This document shows positions 16,243-24,243 of a stretch of DNA of 36,040 bases, piece by piece (within the stretch, counting starts at the first letter, position 1; the number at the start of each line of letters is the position of its first letter). The stretch comes from an uncultured Granulosicoccaceae bacterium (GTDB lineage Bacteria > Pseudomonadota > Gammaproteobacteria > Granulosicoccales > Granulosicoccaceae), in NCBI GenBank assembly GCA_937922945.1, contig CAKZUP010000107.1, positions 1 to 36,040 of the forward strand, given 5' to 3'. A program made the position numbers and the translations under genes. The notes beneath the pieces are model-generated. The model worked only from the letters and a program-made list of their open reading frames with translations. It did not search any database and was not told where the DNA came from.

Positions 16243-17040
16243 ATGACCATAAAATCCAATAGTGACTCCTTAGCACTGCGCAGCGAAGATGGCATACTTG
16301 AAGTAACACTGAATCGCCCTAAAGCCAATGCGATCGATTTAGCGACCAGCCGCGAAATGGGTGATATTTTTATGGCTTTTCGCGATGATAGTGACTATCG
16401 CGTTGCCATACTTCGTGCAGAGGGTGAACGTTTTTTTAGCGCAGGCTGGGACCTAAAAGCGGCTGCTGATGGTGATGCTGTAGATGGTGACTATGGTATC
16501 GGTGGGTTCGGTGGCTTACAGGAACTTGGCTTTGTCGATAAGCCCATTATCTGTGCGGTTAATGGTATCTGTTGTGGAGGTGGGCTTGAGTTAGCGTTAT
16601 CCTGCGATTTAATCCTTGCGTCTAACACGGCCACGTTTGCATTACCCGAAATTCGTTCCGGTACCGTTGCGGATGCAGCGTCGATAAAGTTACCCAAGCG
16701 AATTCCTTATCATGTTGCGATGGATTTATTACTCACCGGACGATGGTTCGATGCAGATGAGGCGCTACGTTGGGGACTGCTTAAAGATGTCGTTGAACCA
16801 GAGCAACTTCAAGAGACGGCATGGGAACTAGCGCATCATTTGGTGTCAGGTCCGCCGCTGGTTTATGCCGCAATAAAAGAAGTCGTACGCGAGGCGGAAG
16901 ACATGCGCTTTCAGGATATGTTGAATCGTGTAACGCGTCGACAGTTGCGCACGGTAGATACACTGTACTCATCCGAAGATCAGTTGGAAGGTGCACGCGC
17001 TTTTGCGGAGAAGCGCGACCCTGTATGGAAAGGGAAGTAG
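16243..17040 (+). CDS. caiD: Crotonobetainyl-CoA hydratase (carnitinyl-CoA dehydratase)
   Basis: The 265-residue enoyl-CoA hydratase/isomerase-fold protein closely follows enterobacterial CaiD as I recall it: RPKANAIDLATSREMG, FFSAGWDLKAAADGDA, GGFGGLQEL, DKPIICAVNGICCGGGLELAL, FALPEIRSG, and the C-terminus AFAEKRDPVWKGK. The oxyanion-hole residues (AGWDL and GGGLE) and a Glu in FALPE are present. It hydrates crotonobetainyl-CoA to L-carnitinyl-CoA reversibly. As the last gene of the operon it links the acyl-CoA dehydrogenase product to carnitine dehydrogenase, although a thioesterase or CoA-transfer step is needed between carnitinyl-CoA and free carnitine. The gene converges on the sigma-factor operon, with a 54-bp gap and no clear terminator. 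Confidence 0.92.
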   Translation: MTIKSNSDSLALRSEDGILEVTLNRPKANAIDLATSREMGDIFMAFRDDSDYRVAILRAEGERFFSAGWDLKAAADGDAVDGDYGIGGFGGLQELGFVDKPIICAVNGICCGGGLELALSCDLILASNTATFALPEIRSGTVADAASIKLPKRIPYHVAMDLLLTGRWFDADEALRWGLLKDVVEPEQLQETAWELAHHLVSGPPLVYAAIKEVVREAEDMRFQDMLNRVTRRQLRTVDTLYSSEDQLEGARAFAEKRDPVWKGK

Positions 17041-17094
17041 TCGGTATGGGGAAATTGTCGATTCGGCTTGCATCGGCTGCAATGGCCATCTGTT

Positions 17095-18381
17095 CTAGTT
17101 GTTCGGAGAGCCTCCCTGCAAGTCGCTGAGTTGTTGCTCGATAAGCGCTAATCTGTCGCGTAAATACGATTGTTGAACGCTGTTTTTAGACAAGTCGATG
17201 GCTCTAATAAAATCCTTTTGCGCAGCTTCCAAGTGGCCACATCTATATTGTAAGTCTGCTCGCGCTGTATAAAAAGGTTGGTAGCGTTGCATGCTGGTAT
17301 CTTCAGCGAGTGTTTCCAGCATGGCTAAAGCAGACGTCGGGTTCTGGGCATAGCTGTGTGCCATGGCATGGTTAACGCGCACGACAGCTGAAGGGTGCAT
17401 TGAGTACAGCAATTCGTATAAGGCGTTAATTTGTGCCCAGTCGGTATCTTCCCAGCTGGCTGCTTCTGAGTGCAACGCGCTGATGGCAGCCTGCAGTTGA
17501 TAAACGCCAAGTTTTTGTTTGGCAAGCGTTATCTTAAGTAAGTTAGTGCCTTCACGAATCTTTGCTTTATCCCATCTTGATCGGTTTTGAAACTCCAAAG
17601 AAATAAAGTCAGACGATTTATCTTGCCTGCCGCTACGTCTGGAATCGTGCAGCAACAGCAAAGCGAGTAAACCGGACACTTCGGTTTGTTGAGGCAGTAG
17701 TTGCTGAACTATTCGTGCTAATCGTATGGCTTCATCTGTTAGATCGGCTCTCGTCGATGATTCACCGTATGAAGCGGAATAGCCTTCATTAAATATCAGG
17801 TAAATAACGGCCAACACCGCAGACAGTCGTTCTTCGAGGTTTTGTTCATCTGGAACCTCAAAAGGAATCCCGGCTTTGGTGATTTTATTTTTGGCTCTTG
17901 CCAGTCGCTGCGCCATGGTTTTGGTTTGATCGATAAATGCGTTGGCAATCTCTTCGGTACTAAGACCACCCAAGGTGCGTAACGTGAGTGCGACAGAGGT
18001 TTTTTGATCAATCGCAGGGTGGCAGCATGCGAAGATAAGTTCCAGTCGCTTGTCTGGAAAAATGTTTTCCATACCAACGTCTTCTGAATGTTGTATTAGC
18101 AACGAGTGCCGAGTTAGCTCCGGTAGAAGCTCTGAAAACCGCGCATTTTTGCGACACTTGTCAATGGCCTTGCGCCTGGCTGTCGTTAACAGCCAGGCAG
18201 CGGGGGCGTCTGGCAAGCCATCCTCTTTCCAGCTCGTCATCGCTTGTTCGACTGCGTCTTGCAGAACATCTTCAGCTAATTGCCAGTCTTTATAAGAAGA
18301 AACCAGCGACGCAAGGATTCGCCCCCAATCCTCTCTCACTACCTGTGCGATGGTCTGTTCAAGTTTGAAAGGGGGCAGCAT
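17095..18381 (-). CDS. ECF42-type RNA polymerase sigma factor with C-terminal TPR-like extension
   Basis: The 428-residue protein has an N-terminal ECF sigma module: sigma-2 (AEDVLQDAVEQAMTSWKEDG, then PAAWLLTTARRKAIDKCRKNA) and sigma-4 (LRTLGGLSTEEIANAF). It is followed by a long extension with FNEGYSASYGESSTRADLTDEAIRLAR, LLHDSRR, GVYQLQAAISALH and DTDWAQINALYELL. This is the pattern of the ECF42 group (DUF6596 plus tetratricopeptide-like helices), which lack a classical anti-sigma factor and are encoded with a DGPF/YCII protein; exactly that protein lies 39 bp upstream. The extension is thought to control activity. A TGTCGA/CGTC promoter lies in front of the pair at 18838-18864. The inducing signal cannot be read from sequence. 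Confidence 0.92.
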   Translation of the reverse strand: MLPPFKLEQTIAQVVREDWGRILASLVSSYKDWQLAEDVLQDAVEQAMTSWKEDGLPDAPAAWLLTTARRKAIDKCRKNARFSELLPELTRHSLLIQHSEDVGMENIFPDKRLELIFACCHPAIDQKTSVALTLRTLGGLSTEEIANAFIDQTKTMAQRLARAKNKITKAGIPFEVPDEQNLEERLSAVLAVIYLIFNEGYSASYGESSTRADLTDEAIRLARIVQQLLPQQTEVSGLLALLLLHDSRRSGRQDKSSDFISLEFQNRSRWDKAKIREGTNLLKITLAKQKLGVYQLQAAISALHSEAASWEDTDWAQINALYELLYSMHPSAVVRVNHAMAHSYAQNPTSALAMLETLAEDTSMQRYQPFYTARADLQYRCGHLEAAQKDFIRAIDLSKNSVQQSYLRDRLALIEQQLSDLQGGSPNN

Positions 18382-18420
18382 GTCTCTTATTCATCCCGAC
18401 CAATTAGTGGTCCCAAATAA

Positions 18421-18774
18421 CTAGTTATCCCACACAACGACGGGGCGTATTTCTATGCGACCGTGTTTTGCGCTGGGTATTTTCGCGGCCTGTTCAATCG
18501 CATCGTCGAGTGTTTCGCACTCAAGCAGATAATAGCCGCCTAGAGTTTCCTTGGTTTCAGCAAAGGGACCATCTGTAACTTCTCTTTTGCCGTTTTCAAG
18601 TGTGACGGTGGTGGCGGTACTAATGGGTTGCAACGCGTCTCCGTGGACCATCTTGCCGGACTGCTGCATTTCATTGGTAAACGCCTGGTAGCCTTGCATG
18701 AACGGGCCATACTCAGGTGTGCCCGGTTGAGGGCCTGCTTCTTCTGCTGAATAAATAAGACACATGTATTGCAT
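18421..18774 (-). CDS. DGPF-motif YCII family protein, ECF42 partner
   Basis: A 117-residue YCII/YciI-like alpha-beta protein with the diagnostic TDGPFAETKE motif and the usual N-terminus MQYMCLIYSAEE. The ATG at 18774 is chosen because it gives that N-terminus and has GGAG six bases upstream; the frame extends to a TTG at 18786 that overlaps the ribosome binding site itself. It ends 39 bp before the ECF42 sigma gene, and the two probably share the promoter at 18838-18864. DGPF proteins are conserved partners and targets of ECF42 sigma factors. Their biochemical role is unknown; relatives of YCII have been suggested to be small hydrolases or dimeric ligand binders. Confidence 0.93.
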   Translation of the reverse strand: MQYMCLIYSAEEAGPQPGTPEYGPFMQGYQAFTNEMQQSGKMVHGDALQPISTATTVTLENGKREVTDGPFAETKETLGGYYLLECETLDDAIEQAAKIPSAKHGRIEIRPVVVWDN

Positions 18775-18837
18775 GTTGTTCTCCAAAGTAGTGTTAATGA
18801 TTCAAATCAGTGGCCGGTTTTGCCCCTGTACTGAATA

Positions 18838-18864
18838 GACGAATTAAGAGCTGCTAATTCGACA
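18838..18864 (-). promoter_or_regulatory. Predicted ECF42 promoter for the DGPF-sigma operon
   Basis: On the minus strand TGTCGA (complement of 18859-18864) is followed after 17 bases by CGTC (complement of 18838-18841). These are the -35 and -10 elements I recall for ECF42 sigma factors (TGTCGA, and CGA/TC). The -10 lies about 63 bases upstream of the DGPF gene start, in the correct orientation, consistent with positive autoregulation. Confidence 0.7.
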
Positions 18865-19064
18865 TTGCGATGAAGAAAAAATAATTCAATAGATTTCAGT
18901 TAGTTATGCGTTGATTTAGTGTTTGTCACCGAAACCTGAGTCGTTGTCAGCGCGGTTATCCTACGAATAATGCCTAAACCGTTGCCCCATGATGTGCACG
19001 AGCTTTCCTAAAGCGCCTAATATGTTGTGCATGCCACTATAATCTGGCTACGGCTTTCATAACA

Positions 19065-19979
19065 GTGCTCATGTTCAACCCATTCGATTTTCTGCATCCT
19101 CGGTATTGGCTCAGCTGGTTTGGCTTCGGCGTTCTGCGTCTCATCTCCCTTTTACCGCTACCGATCATTGCGCAATTGGGGAATATTCTTGGGACGTTAG
19201 TATTCCACGTCATGGCTTCACGCCGAGACATAACAAAAAAAAATCTTGCGGCCTGCTTCCCTGATATGTCGCATGATCAGGTACATGCAACAGCACGACG
19301 TAGTTTTCAGTTGGTGGCGATAACAACCTTGTCTATGGGACTGAATTGGTGGGCTTCACCGAAAAGGCTTGAGCGCTTGGTTAGTTTCGAGGGTAAAGCA
19401 CACTACGATGAAGCCATTGCGCAAGGGCAGAACATTATCCTATTGGCACCGCATGCAATCGCGCTTGAAATGGCTGGGTTGATTTTATCCAGAGAGCGCC
19501 CGATGATCACCATGTATCAGCTGACTCGCAAAAAGTTGCTTAACGATATCGTTAAAAACAAACGAGGGCGATTCGGGGGTATTCTAGTGGAGCGGCGTGA
19601 ACCACTACGAAACTTACTGAAACTCATTCGAGCTGGAAATCCGTTTTACTATTTGCCCGATCAGGACGCAGGAGATAAGGGAATTTTCGTGCCCTTCTTT
19701 GGCATCGAGGCGTCTACTTACTCCATGTTGCCAAAATTTGCTCAATTGGGAAATGCGGTGGTTTTGCCCTGTTTTACGCACATACTGCCGAAGGGTAGAG
19801 GCTGGCATGTGGTTATTGGCGAGCCGTTAAAACATTTTCCCAGTGGTGATGAATATCAGGATACCAAGCGTATGAACGAGGTTATTGAATCCATGATACG
19901 GCCTGAACCTGAGCAGTACTTCTGGGTACATAAAAGGTTTAAAACGCGTCCCGAGGGCGCTGATAAATTCTATTCCTGA
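19065..19979 (+). CDS. Lipid A biosynthesis acyltransferase, LpxL/HtrB family
   Basis: This 304-residue inner-membrane protein transfers an acyl chain to the lipid A precursor. An N-terminal hydrophobic segment (about 15-50) anchors it. The catalytic HX4E motif is HAIALE at His130-Glu135, close to His132-Glu137 of E. coli LpxL. Further family marks are FYYLPDQDAGDKGIFVPFFG and YFWVHKRFKTRP near the C-terminus. The open frame starts at GTG 19065, with an ATG two codons later at 19071 that is equally likely. It stands alone, facing the same way as the downstream cyclic-di-GMP gene but separated by 421 bp. Which acyl chain or position (LpxL, LpxM or LpxP role) is used cannot be told. Confidence 0.93.
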   Translation: MLMFNPFDFLHPRYWLSWFGFGVLRLISLLPLPIIAQLGNILGTLVFHVMASRRDITKKNLAACFPDMSHDQVHATARRSFQLVAITTLSMGLNWWASPKRLERLVSFEGKAHYDEAIAQGQNIILLAPHAIALEMAGLILSRERPMITMYQLTRKKLLNDIVKNKRGRFGGILVERREPLRNLLKLIRAGNPFYYLPDQDAGDKGIFVPFFGIEASTYSMLPKFAQLGNAVVLPCFTHILPKGRGWHVVIGEPLKHFPSGDEYQDTKRMNEVIESMIRPEPEQYFWVHKRFKTRPEGADKFYS

Positions 19980-20400
19980 GTCTACCGGTTTAAACGAAGT
20001 GTCAAATTGAGCGACTCAACCTTCTAACTATCCAAAATGTTAATCTGAATTAACGTGTTAGTACGTGTGAAAGTGTTCGTAGTTCACATTTCAGAAGGGT
20101 TTATTCGGTTCCAGCTTTAACGCTATTGCAGTCGGTTGCTTTGTCAAGAACTAAACCCAAGCCTGTTTTCCGCTAGCAAGCGTGTGACAAATCCCACTGT
20201 TTCTTCGAGAACCAGTCCACTATTTATTGTGCTTACTTAATTCGAGTCGTCGGGTGATTCAGGGCAGCCGCGATCGGGAAGGAAAAATCACAAATAGATC
20301 GTGCTGAATTACCTGTGTAGCGCTGAAACGGGTGCTGATCGGGTGCAATTTCAGTGATTAGCTGCCGATAAAGAATAAACGCCAGATCTCCTGAATCGGA
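19980..20400. other. 421-bp intergenic region before the GGDEF-EAL gene
   Basis: No coding frame with a credible start or family motif lies here on either strand. A short antisense frame running in from the next gene looks like a shadow. The only symmetry seen is a small CTGAAA/TTTCAG pair around 20322-20353. The promoter of the GGDEF-EAL gene should lie here, but no box was convincing. Confidence 0.5.
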
Positions 20401-23202
20401 TTGGTTAACTGGGCAATTTGTGTGAACGGTTCTGTCATCAATGATTTATGTTTCGATAAACCACTTTCGGTGGTTTGTGATGATGCTTGCCTGCTCGTTG
20501 TTAATTCTGCCTTCTCAAGCCCTGTAACACCGCTCGCCGAGTGGCTATCATCCCCATGCTCAGCTGACATTATCCTGTGTTCTGCTCAAGATGAAAATGA
20601 GTCAGTGCGTGCTGTACGTGCTATTGATCAATCTGTTTTCGTGGTTGCTATCGTCGAATCGCTCCAGAGCGATGTAGTAATGCCGGTTCTTCGTTCCGGG
20701 GCTGATGATGTTCTAACGGTTCAGGAAGTTGTCGCTGGACGACTCAATGTCATGTTAAATCAGCGCTTTCATAGCTTGTCTCCACACAGAGTTGACTCAA
20801 GTTATACAGCATCTCCCATCGCTGTCGAGGCTTCAATTTCTTCTCAGAATGCTAAGCGTGATGATCTGGAATTGCGAAATAATTTCATGTCGGTACTAAG
20901 TGATGTTTCCATGCGGTTGCTTGAGCGAAAGTCAATTGACGAGTTGATGGACCATATTGCGTTGCAGGTGATATCACTTGCTGGTGTCGACTCTGCATTT
21001 GTCAGCATGGTTCATGAAACTGATCAGTACATGGAAATCGTGGGTACTTCAGGCAGGTTCAATAATTTTAAGGGCTTTCGACACAAACGTGAGGATGATG
21101 TTGTTGGATTGGCATGGGAGCTCGAAGAACTGGTGGTCATTGATAGTGAGGTTGTTGACGAGCATCTGATTGAGCTATGGGGCAGCTCCACCAAGCGCTG
21201 TGCAGTACCCTTTTTTACGGACAATAGTTTTAGTGGCGTAGTTTGTGTTGCTCTCGATTCACTGGATAATCATCTAGAAAACTATCTGGACATTCTTAAA
21301 TTATTTACCCGAACAGCATCTATCGCCATTGAAAATACAATGCTGATAAATGAACAAAAAACAGAAATTGCCAGGCACACCGCTATCGGTGAAATTACTC
21401 GCTCATTCTACTCAGCGAGTAATTTGCGTGATCTTATCGATGGGGTTTGCCAATCATTGCTGAACGTATTCGATTCTAAACATATTTGTGTATGTCGAGT
21501 TGGGAAAGATGGCAAATTTTTGCTGTTGGCAGAGTGGCAAAGAAACGACGGGGTTACGCAACGCGTTAACTACGTTAACGTAAAATTGATGGCCAGCTCC
21601 ATCAGCCAGTGGAGTGTTGATAATAAGCTGAGTGGTTTTGTACCTAGAGGCGTTGAAGATGAGCGTGATTCAGACTCGGTGAGAAAAATAAAGGGGTTAC
21701 TCGGTATTGGTAGCTCCATATCATTACCACTGGCGCAAGATGGCGTTGTTTGGGGCGTACTCGTGATTGGCAAGAGTATCGAACAACGCGATTTCACGGA
21801 TGTTGAGTTGAGTTTGCTCGAACTGTTGATGTCACAGCTTTCCAGTTCGGTTATGCGACAAAATCTATTGGATAAAATTCACTTTCATGCCTTTCACGAT
21901 AGTTTGACGAAACTACCTAATAGGCTTAAGTTTGAAAGTGTATTGAACAAATTGGTTTCCAGCCAACATGAGAAGCAAGAACACTTCGCGCTATTGTTTC
22001 TTGATTTAGATGGTTTTAAAGGCGTTAATGATAATCAGGGCCATAGCGTTGGTGATGAGCTTCTAAGGCAAGTATCGAAGAGAGTCGTTGGCTGTCTGCA
22101 GGAGAAAGACATATTAGCCAGAATGGGTGGCGATGAATTCGCAGTTCTTTTACGCGGAGTTAAAACGCGGCAAGATGCTATTTCTATTGCCCATCGTTTG
22201 AGTGATGCTGTAGGTAACAAGTTTGTTGTAGGTAAATACAATTTAAAGATCGGCGTGAGTATTGGATTAAGCTTTTATCCGGAAAATGGCGAAACGGTAG
22301 ACGAACTCTTGCGTAACGCCGATTTCGCGATGTATGAAGCCAAAGCGCAGGGTAATAGCAGTGTCAAAAGCTTCAGCCACACTATGGCGCAACAATACCG
22401 AGACCGTATTGCGCTGGAAAACGAACTACAAAGCGCTATTGAGAGTGAGCAATTCGAATTACATTATCAACCCAAAGTGGATCTGGTTAATGGCTTGGTG
22501 ATAGGTGTTGAAGCGTTGTTACGGTGGAGGCATCCGGTGCATGGCTTTGTGTCGCCAGAGGATTTCGTGTCCTTGGCAGAGGAGGCAGGCTATATCACGG
22601 AAATTGGTAAATGGGCTTTAAATGAAGCTGTACGCCAAACTGTGGAATGGAATAGAAAAGGCACCCGTAACTTGACTATGGCGGTGAATATATCTGCGCC
22701 ACAGTTTGTGCTAGAAGATTTTTCTTCAGGTGTTGTCGAGGTTTTGAAAGACCACAAACTTGATCCTGCGCAACTCGAGTTGGAAGTAACAGAGTCGGTG
22801 GTGATGAACAATTTGTCCAAAGTGGTTCATACGCTTGATCAATTGCGTAACGAAGGAATAACTATCGCTTTGGATGATTTCGGTACAGGCTATTCCTCAT
22901 TGGCTTATCTTGAAAAGCTTCCTTTGGATTGCATAAAGATAGATCAAGTGTTTGTTAACGCAATGATTGCTGGGTCAGAGAAGTTTTCGCTGGTAAACAC
23001 CATAATAACCATGGCAAAAGCCCTTGGGCTTAAAACCGTAGCAGAAGGCGTGGAAAACGCAGATCAATTAAGCAAGCTTTTGGCTTTGGGGTGCGAATGC
23101 GTTCAAGGTTATTATTTCGCACGAGCGGTACCAGCGGAAGAGATGTTGCAGACCATTGATGATATAGAAGGGCAATTTCATAGTCAAAGAAAAGCTGGTT
23201 AA
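20401..23202 (+). CDS. Degenerate-receiver/GAF/GAF/GGDEF/EAL cyclic-di-GMP enzyme
   Basis: A 933-residue cytoplasmic protein. Residues about 20-120 look like a receiver domain (ADIILCSAQDE and MPVLRSGADDVLT), but Cys60 sits where the phosphoacceptor Asp is expected. Two GAF domains follow (about 170-315 and 330-490). The diguanylate cyclase domain begins HDSLTKLPNRLKFE and keeps an intact GGDEF at 576-580, but the inhibitory RxxD site is replaced by QEKD. The EAL domain keeps EALLRWRHP at 704 and DDFGTGYSSLAYL, so phosphodiesterase activity is plausible too. No membrane segment is seen, so input is likely a small ligand bound by GAF or a partner. The frame opens at TTG 20401; GTG at 20422 is an alternative, and the true start is uncertain. 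Substrates are GTP and c-di-GMP; the net direction cannot be predicted. Confidence 0.93.
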   Translation: MVNWAICVNGSVINDLCFDKPLSVVCDDACLLVVNSAFSSPVTPLAEWLSSPCSADIILCSAQDENESVRAVRAIDQSVFVVAIVESLQSDVVMPVLRSGADDVLTVQEVVAGRLNVMLNQRFHSLSPHRVDSSYTASPIAVEASISSQNAKRDDLELRNNFMSVLSDVSMRLLERKSIDELMDHIALQVISLAGVDSAFVSMVHETDQYMEIVGTSGRFNNFKGFRHKREDDVVGLAWELEELVVIDSEVVDEHLIELWGSSTKRCAVPFFTDNSFSGVVCVALDSLDNHLENYLDILKLFTRTASIAIENTMLINEQKTEIARHTAIGEITRSFYSASNLRDLIDGVCQSLLNVFDSKHICVCRVGKDGKFLLLAEWQRNDGVTQRVNYVNVKLMASSISQWSVDNKLSGFVPRGVEDERDSDSVRKIKGLLGIGSSISLPLAQDGVVWGVLVIGKSIEQRDFTDVELSLLELLMSQLSSSVMRQNLLDKIHFHAFHDSLTKLPNRLKFESVLNKLVSSQHEKQEHFALLFLDLDGFKGVNDNQGHSVGDELLRQVSKRVVGCLQEKDILARMGGDEFAVLLRGVKTRQDAISIAHRLSDAVGNKFVVGKYNLKIGVSIGLSFYPENGETVDELLRNADFAMYEAKAQGNSSVKSFSHTMAQQYRDRIALENELQSAIESEQFELHYQPKVDLVNGLVIGVEALLRWRHPVHGFVSPEDFVSLAEEAGYITEIGKWALNEAVRQTVEWNRKGTRNLTMAVNISAPQFVLEDFSSGVVEVLKDHKLDPAQLELEVTESVVMNNLSKVVHTLDQLRNEGITIALDDFGTGYSSLAYLEKLPLDCIKIDQVFVNAMIAGSEKFSLVNTIITMAKALGLKTVAEGVENADQLSKLLALGCECVQGYYFARAVPAEEMLQTIDDIEGQFHSQRKAG

Positions 23203-23209
23203 CCAAATA

Positions 23210-23235
23210 AAACTGCTCCACTTGGCTGGTGTTAG
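23210..23235 (+). repeat. Left terminal inverted repeat of IS copy B
   Basis: It begins AAACTGCTCCA and contains GGCTGGTG; it matches the reverse complement of 24218-24243 at 21 of 26 positions, with the outer 11 bases identical. Confidence 0.87.
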
Positions 23236-23238
23236 CCT

Positions 23239-24171
23239 TCAAATTACCAAACTCAACGCGGCGCGCCGTTGCAATGTTTGGCGCGACAAATTGAGTAGTT
23301 TTAATCGATCACAAAACACGTCGATAAAGATGTCGATGTGGTCTGCCAGACGTTTTGGTTTTTTAGTGGTGCACCAGGTTCGTCGATTCAATCGATTTAC
23401 TTTGGCCCGAACAGTGGCGAACGTATGATTGATTGAAAACAGATTGTCAAATGCCGTTTTCTTTAATTCCCCTTGACCAACTATCGCACCTCGATCGCTG
23501 ATGAATACTTGGTGTTCGCTATCCGGAAAATGGCGTTTGATTAGCCGTGCGTAGTGGGCATGACCGTCGGTTTTGAACATCACGTCAGGTGGCAGTATCG
23601 CCTTTAATTTTTGGAATAATTCTTCACGCAGCTCAATGCTTTCGTCCGGGCGTTTACCGTACTTTTTTCTCGCTATATTCGCTAAATGACCGAACGCTGG
23701 AATGGCCGCTACGCCAAAAATTAGCGGTATCCGCTTACCGTCTATGACCGCTACAGGCACGCTTAACGGTTTGCACTTGGTGTGTTCAAAGGTGATCAGA
23801 TCATCGAACTGAACACATTGGATAGGGCCGTTGTGTTGCACGTAGGCTCGGAGGTAATGACGATTTTTCTCGCGCGATAAGCTTGCTTGCCAGATCAAAC
23901 GAGACGCGATGGTTTTGATATCCACTCCAACCATCTCAGCTATATCGCGGGGACACATATTGCTGGCAAAACAGAAGCGAATTGTTGAATTAATGCGCCG
24001 CTTTTTCTGTCGATAGGTGGGTTTAAACGTAGCGGTTGAGAACCGTTTTCCACAGGCTTTGCATCGAAAGCGCTGAACCACTTTGGCATCATCGGCGCGA
24101 TGAAACGTTCCGTCACGCACAATAGATTTGTTAGGTGCCGCGCAGCTCGGGCATTGGGTGTTCGCTTCCAT
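23239..24171 (-). CDS. IS1-like transposase, copy B
   Basis: The 310-residue protein has the same architecture as the protein at 384-1259: an N-terminal zinc ribbon (CPSCAAPNK, then CKACGKRF), a basic helix-turn-helix region, and a DDE-like core with the Asp pair in QFDDLITFEH, the Asp of KTDGHAHY, the conserved GQGELKKTAFD, and the block SINHTFATVRAKVNRLNRR before TWCTTKKPKR. At the position of the IS1 catalytic Glu there is Asn (SINHT), where copy A has Asp. The gene stop lies four bases inside the left terminal repeat, so the element is compact. It starts at ATG 24171 with AGGAGG-like purines (complement of 24176-24181). The frame is intact. Two-element comparison suggests a stable family rather than decaying pseudogenes. 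Confidence 0.87.
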   Translation of the reverse strand: MEANTQCPSCAAPNKSIVRDGTFHRADDAKVVQRFRCKACGKRFSTATFKPTYRQKKRRINSTIRFCFASNMCPRDIAEMVGVDIKTIASRLIWQASLSREKNRHYLRAYVQHNGPIQCVQFDDLITFEHTKCKPLSVPVAVIDGKRIPLIFGVAAIPAFGHLANIARKKYGKRPDESIELREELFQKLKAILPPDVMFKTDGHAHYARLIKRHFPDSEHQVFISDRGAIVGQGELKKTAFDNLFSINHTFATVRAKVNRLNRRTWCTTKKPKRLADHIDIFIDVFCDRLKLLNLSRQTLQRRAALSLVI

Positions 24172-24217
24172 GCGAACCTCCTATATTGTTAGGGTAGTAA
24201 CACGATATCAGAAAAAC

Positions 24218-24243
24218 CCATCACCAGCATACTGGAGCAGTTT
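24218..24243 (-). repeat. Right terminal inverted repeat of IS copy B
   Basis: Read on the minus strand it begins AAACTGCTCCA, as does the left end. Its outermost bases (24241-24243) overlap the TAA stop of the neighbouring transporter gene (24242-24244). Confidence 0.87.

Larger units (their letters stand above)
23210..24243 (-). mobile_element. IS1-like insertion element, copy B (1034 bp)
   Basis: The element is bounded by 26-bp inverted repeats (23210-23235 and 24218-24243, 21 of 26 matching) and holds one transposase gene on the minus strand. The left end is eight bases after the stop codon of the GGDEF-EAL gene; the right end overlaps the stop codon of the YeeE/YedE gene at 24242-24244. 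Flanking 8-mers (23202-23209 and 24244-24251) do not match. The transposase is related to that of copy A, but the terminal repeats differ, so these are two distinct elements rather than recent copies. Confidence 0.85.
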
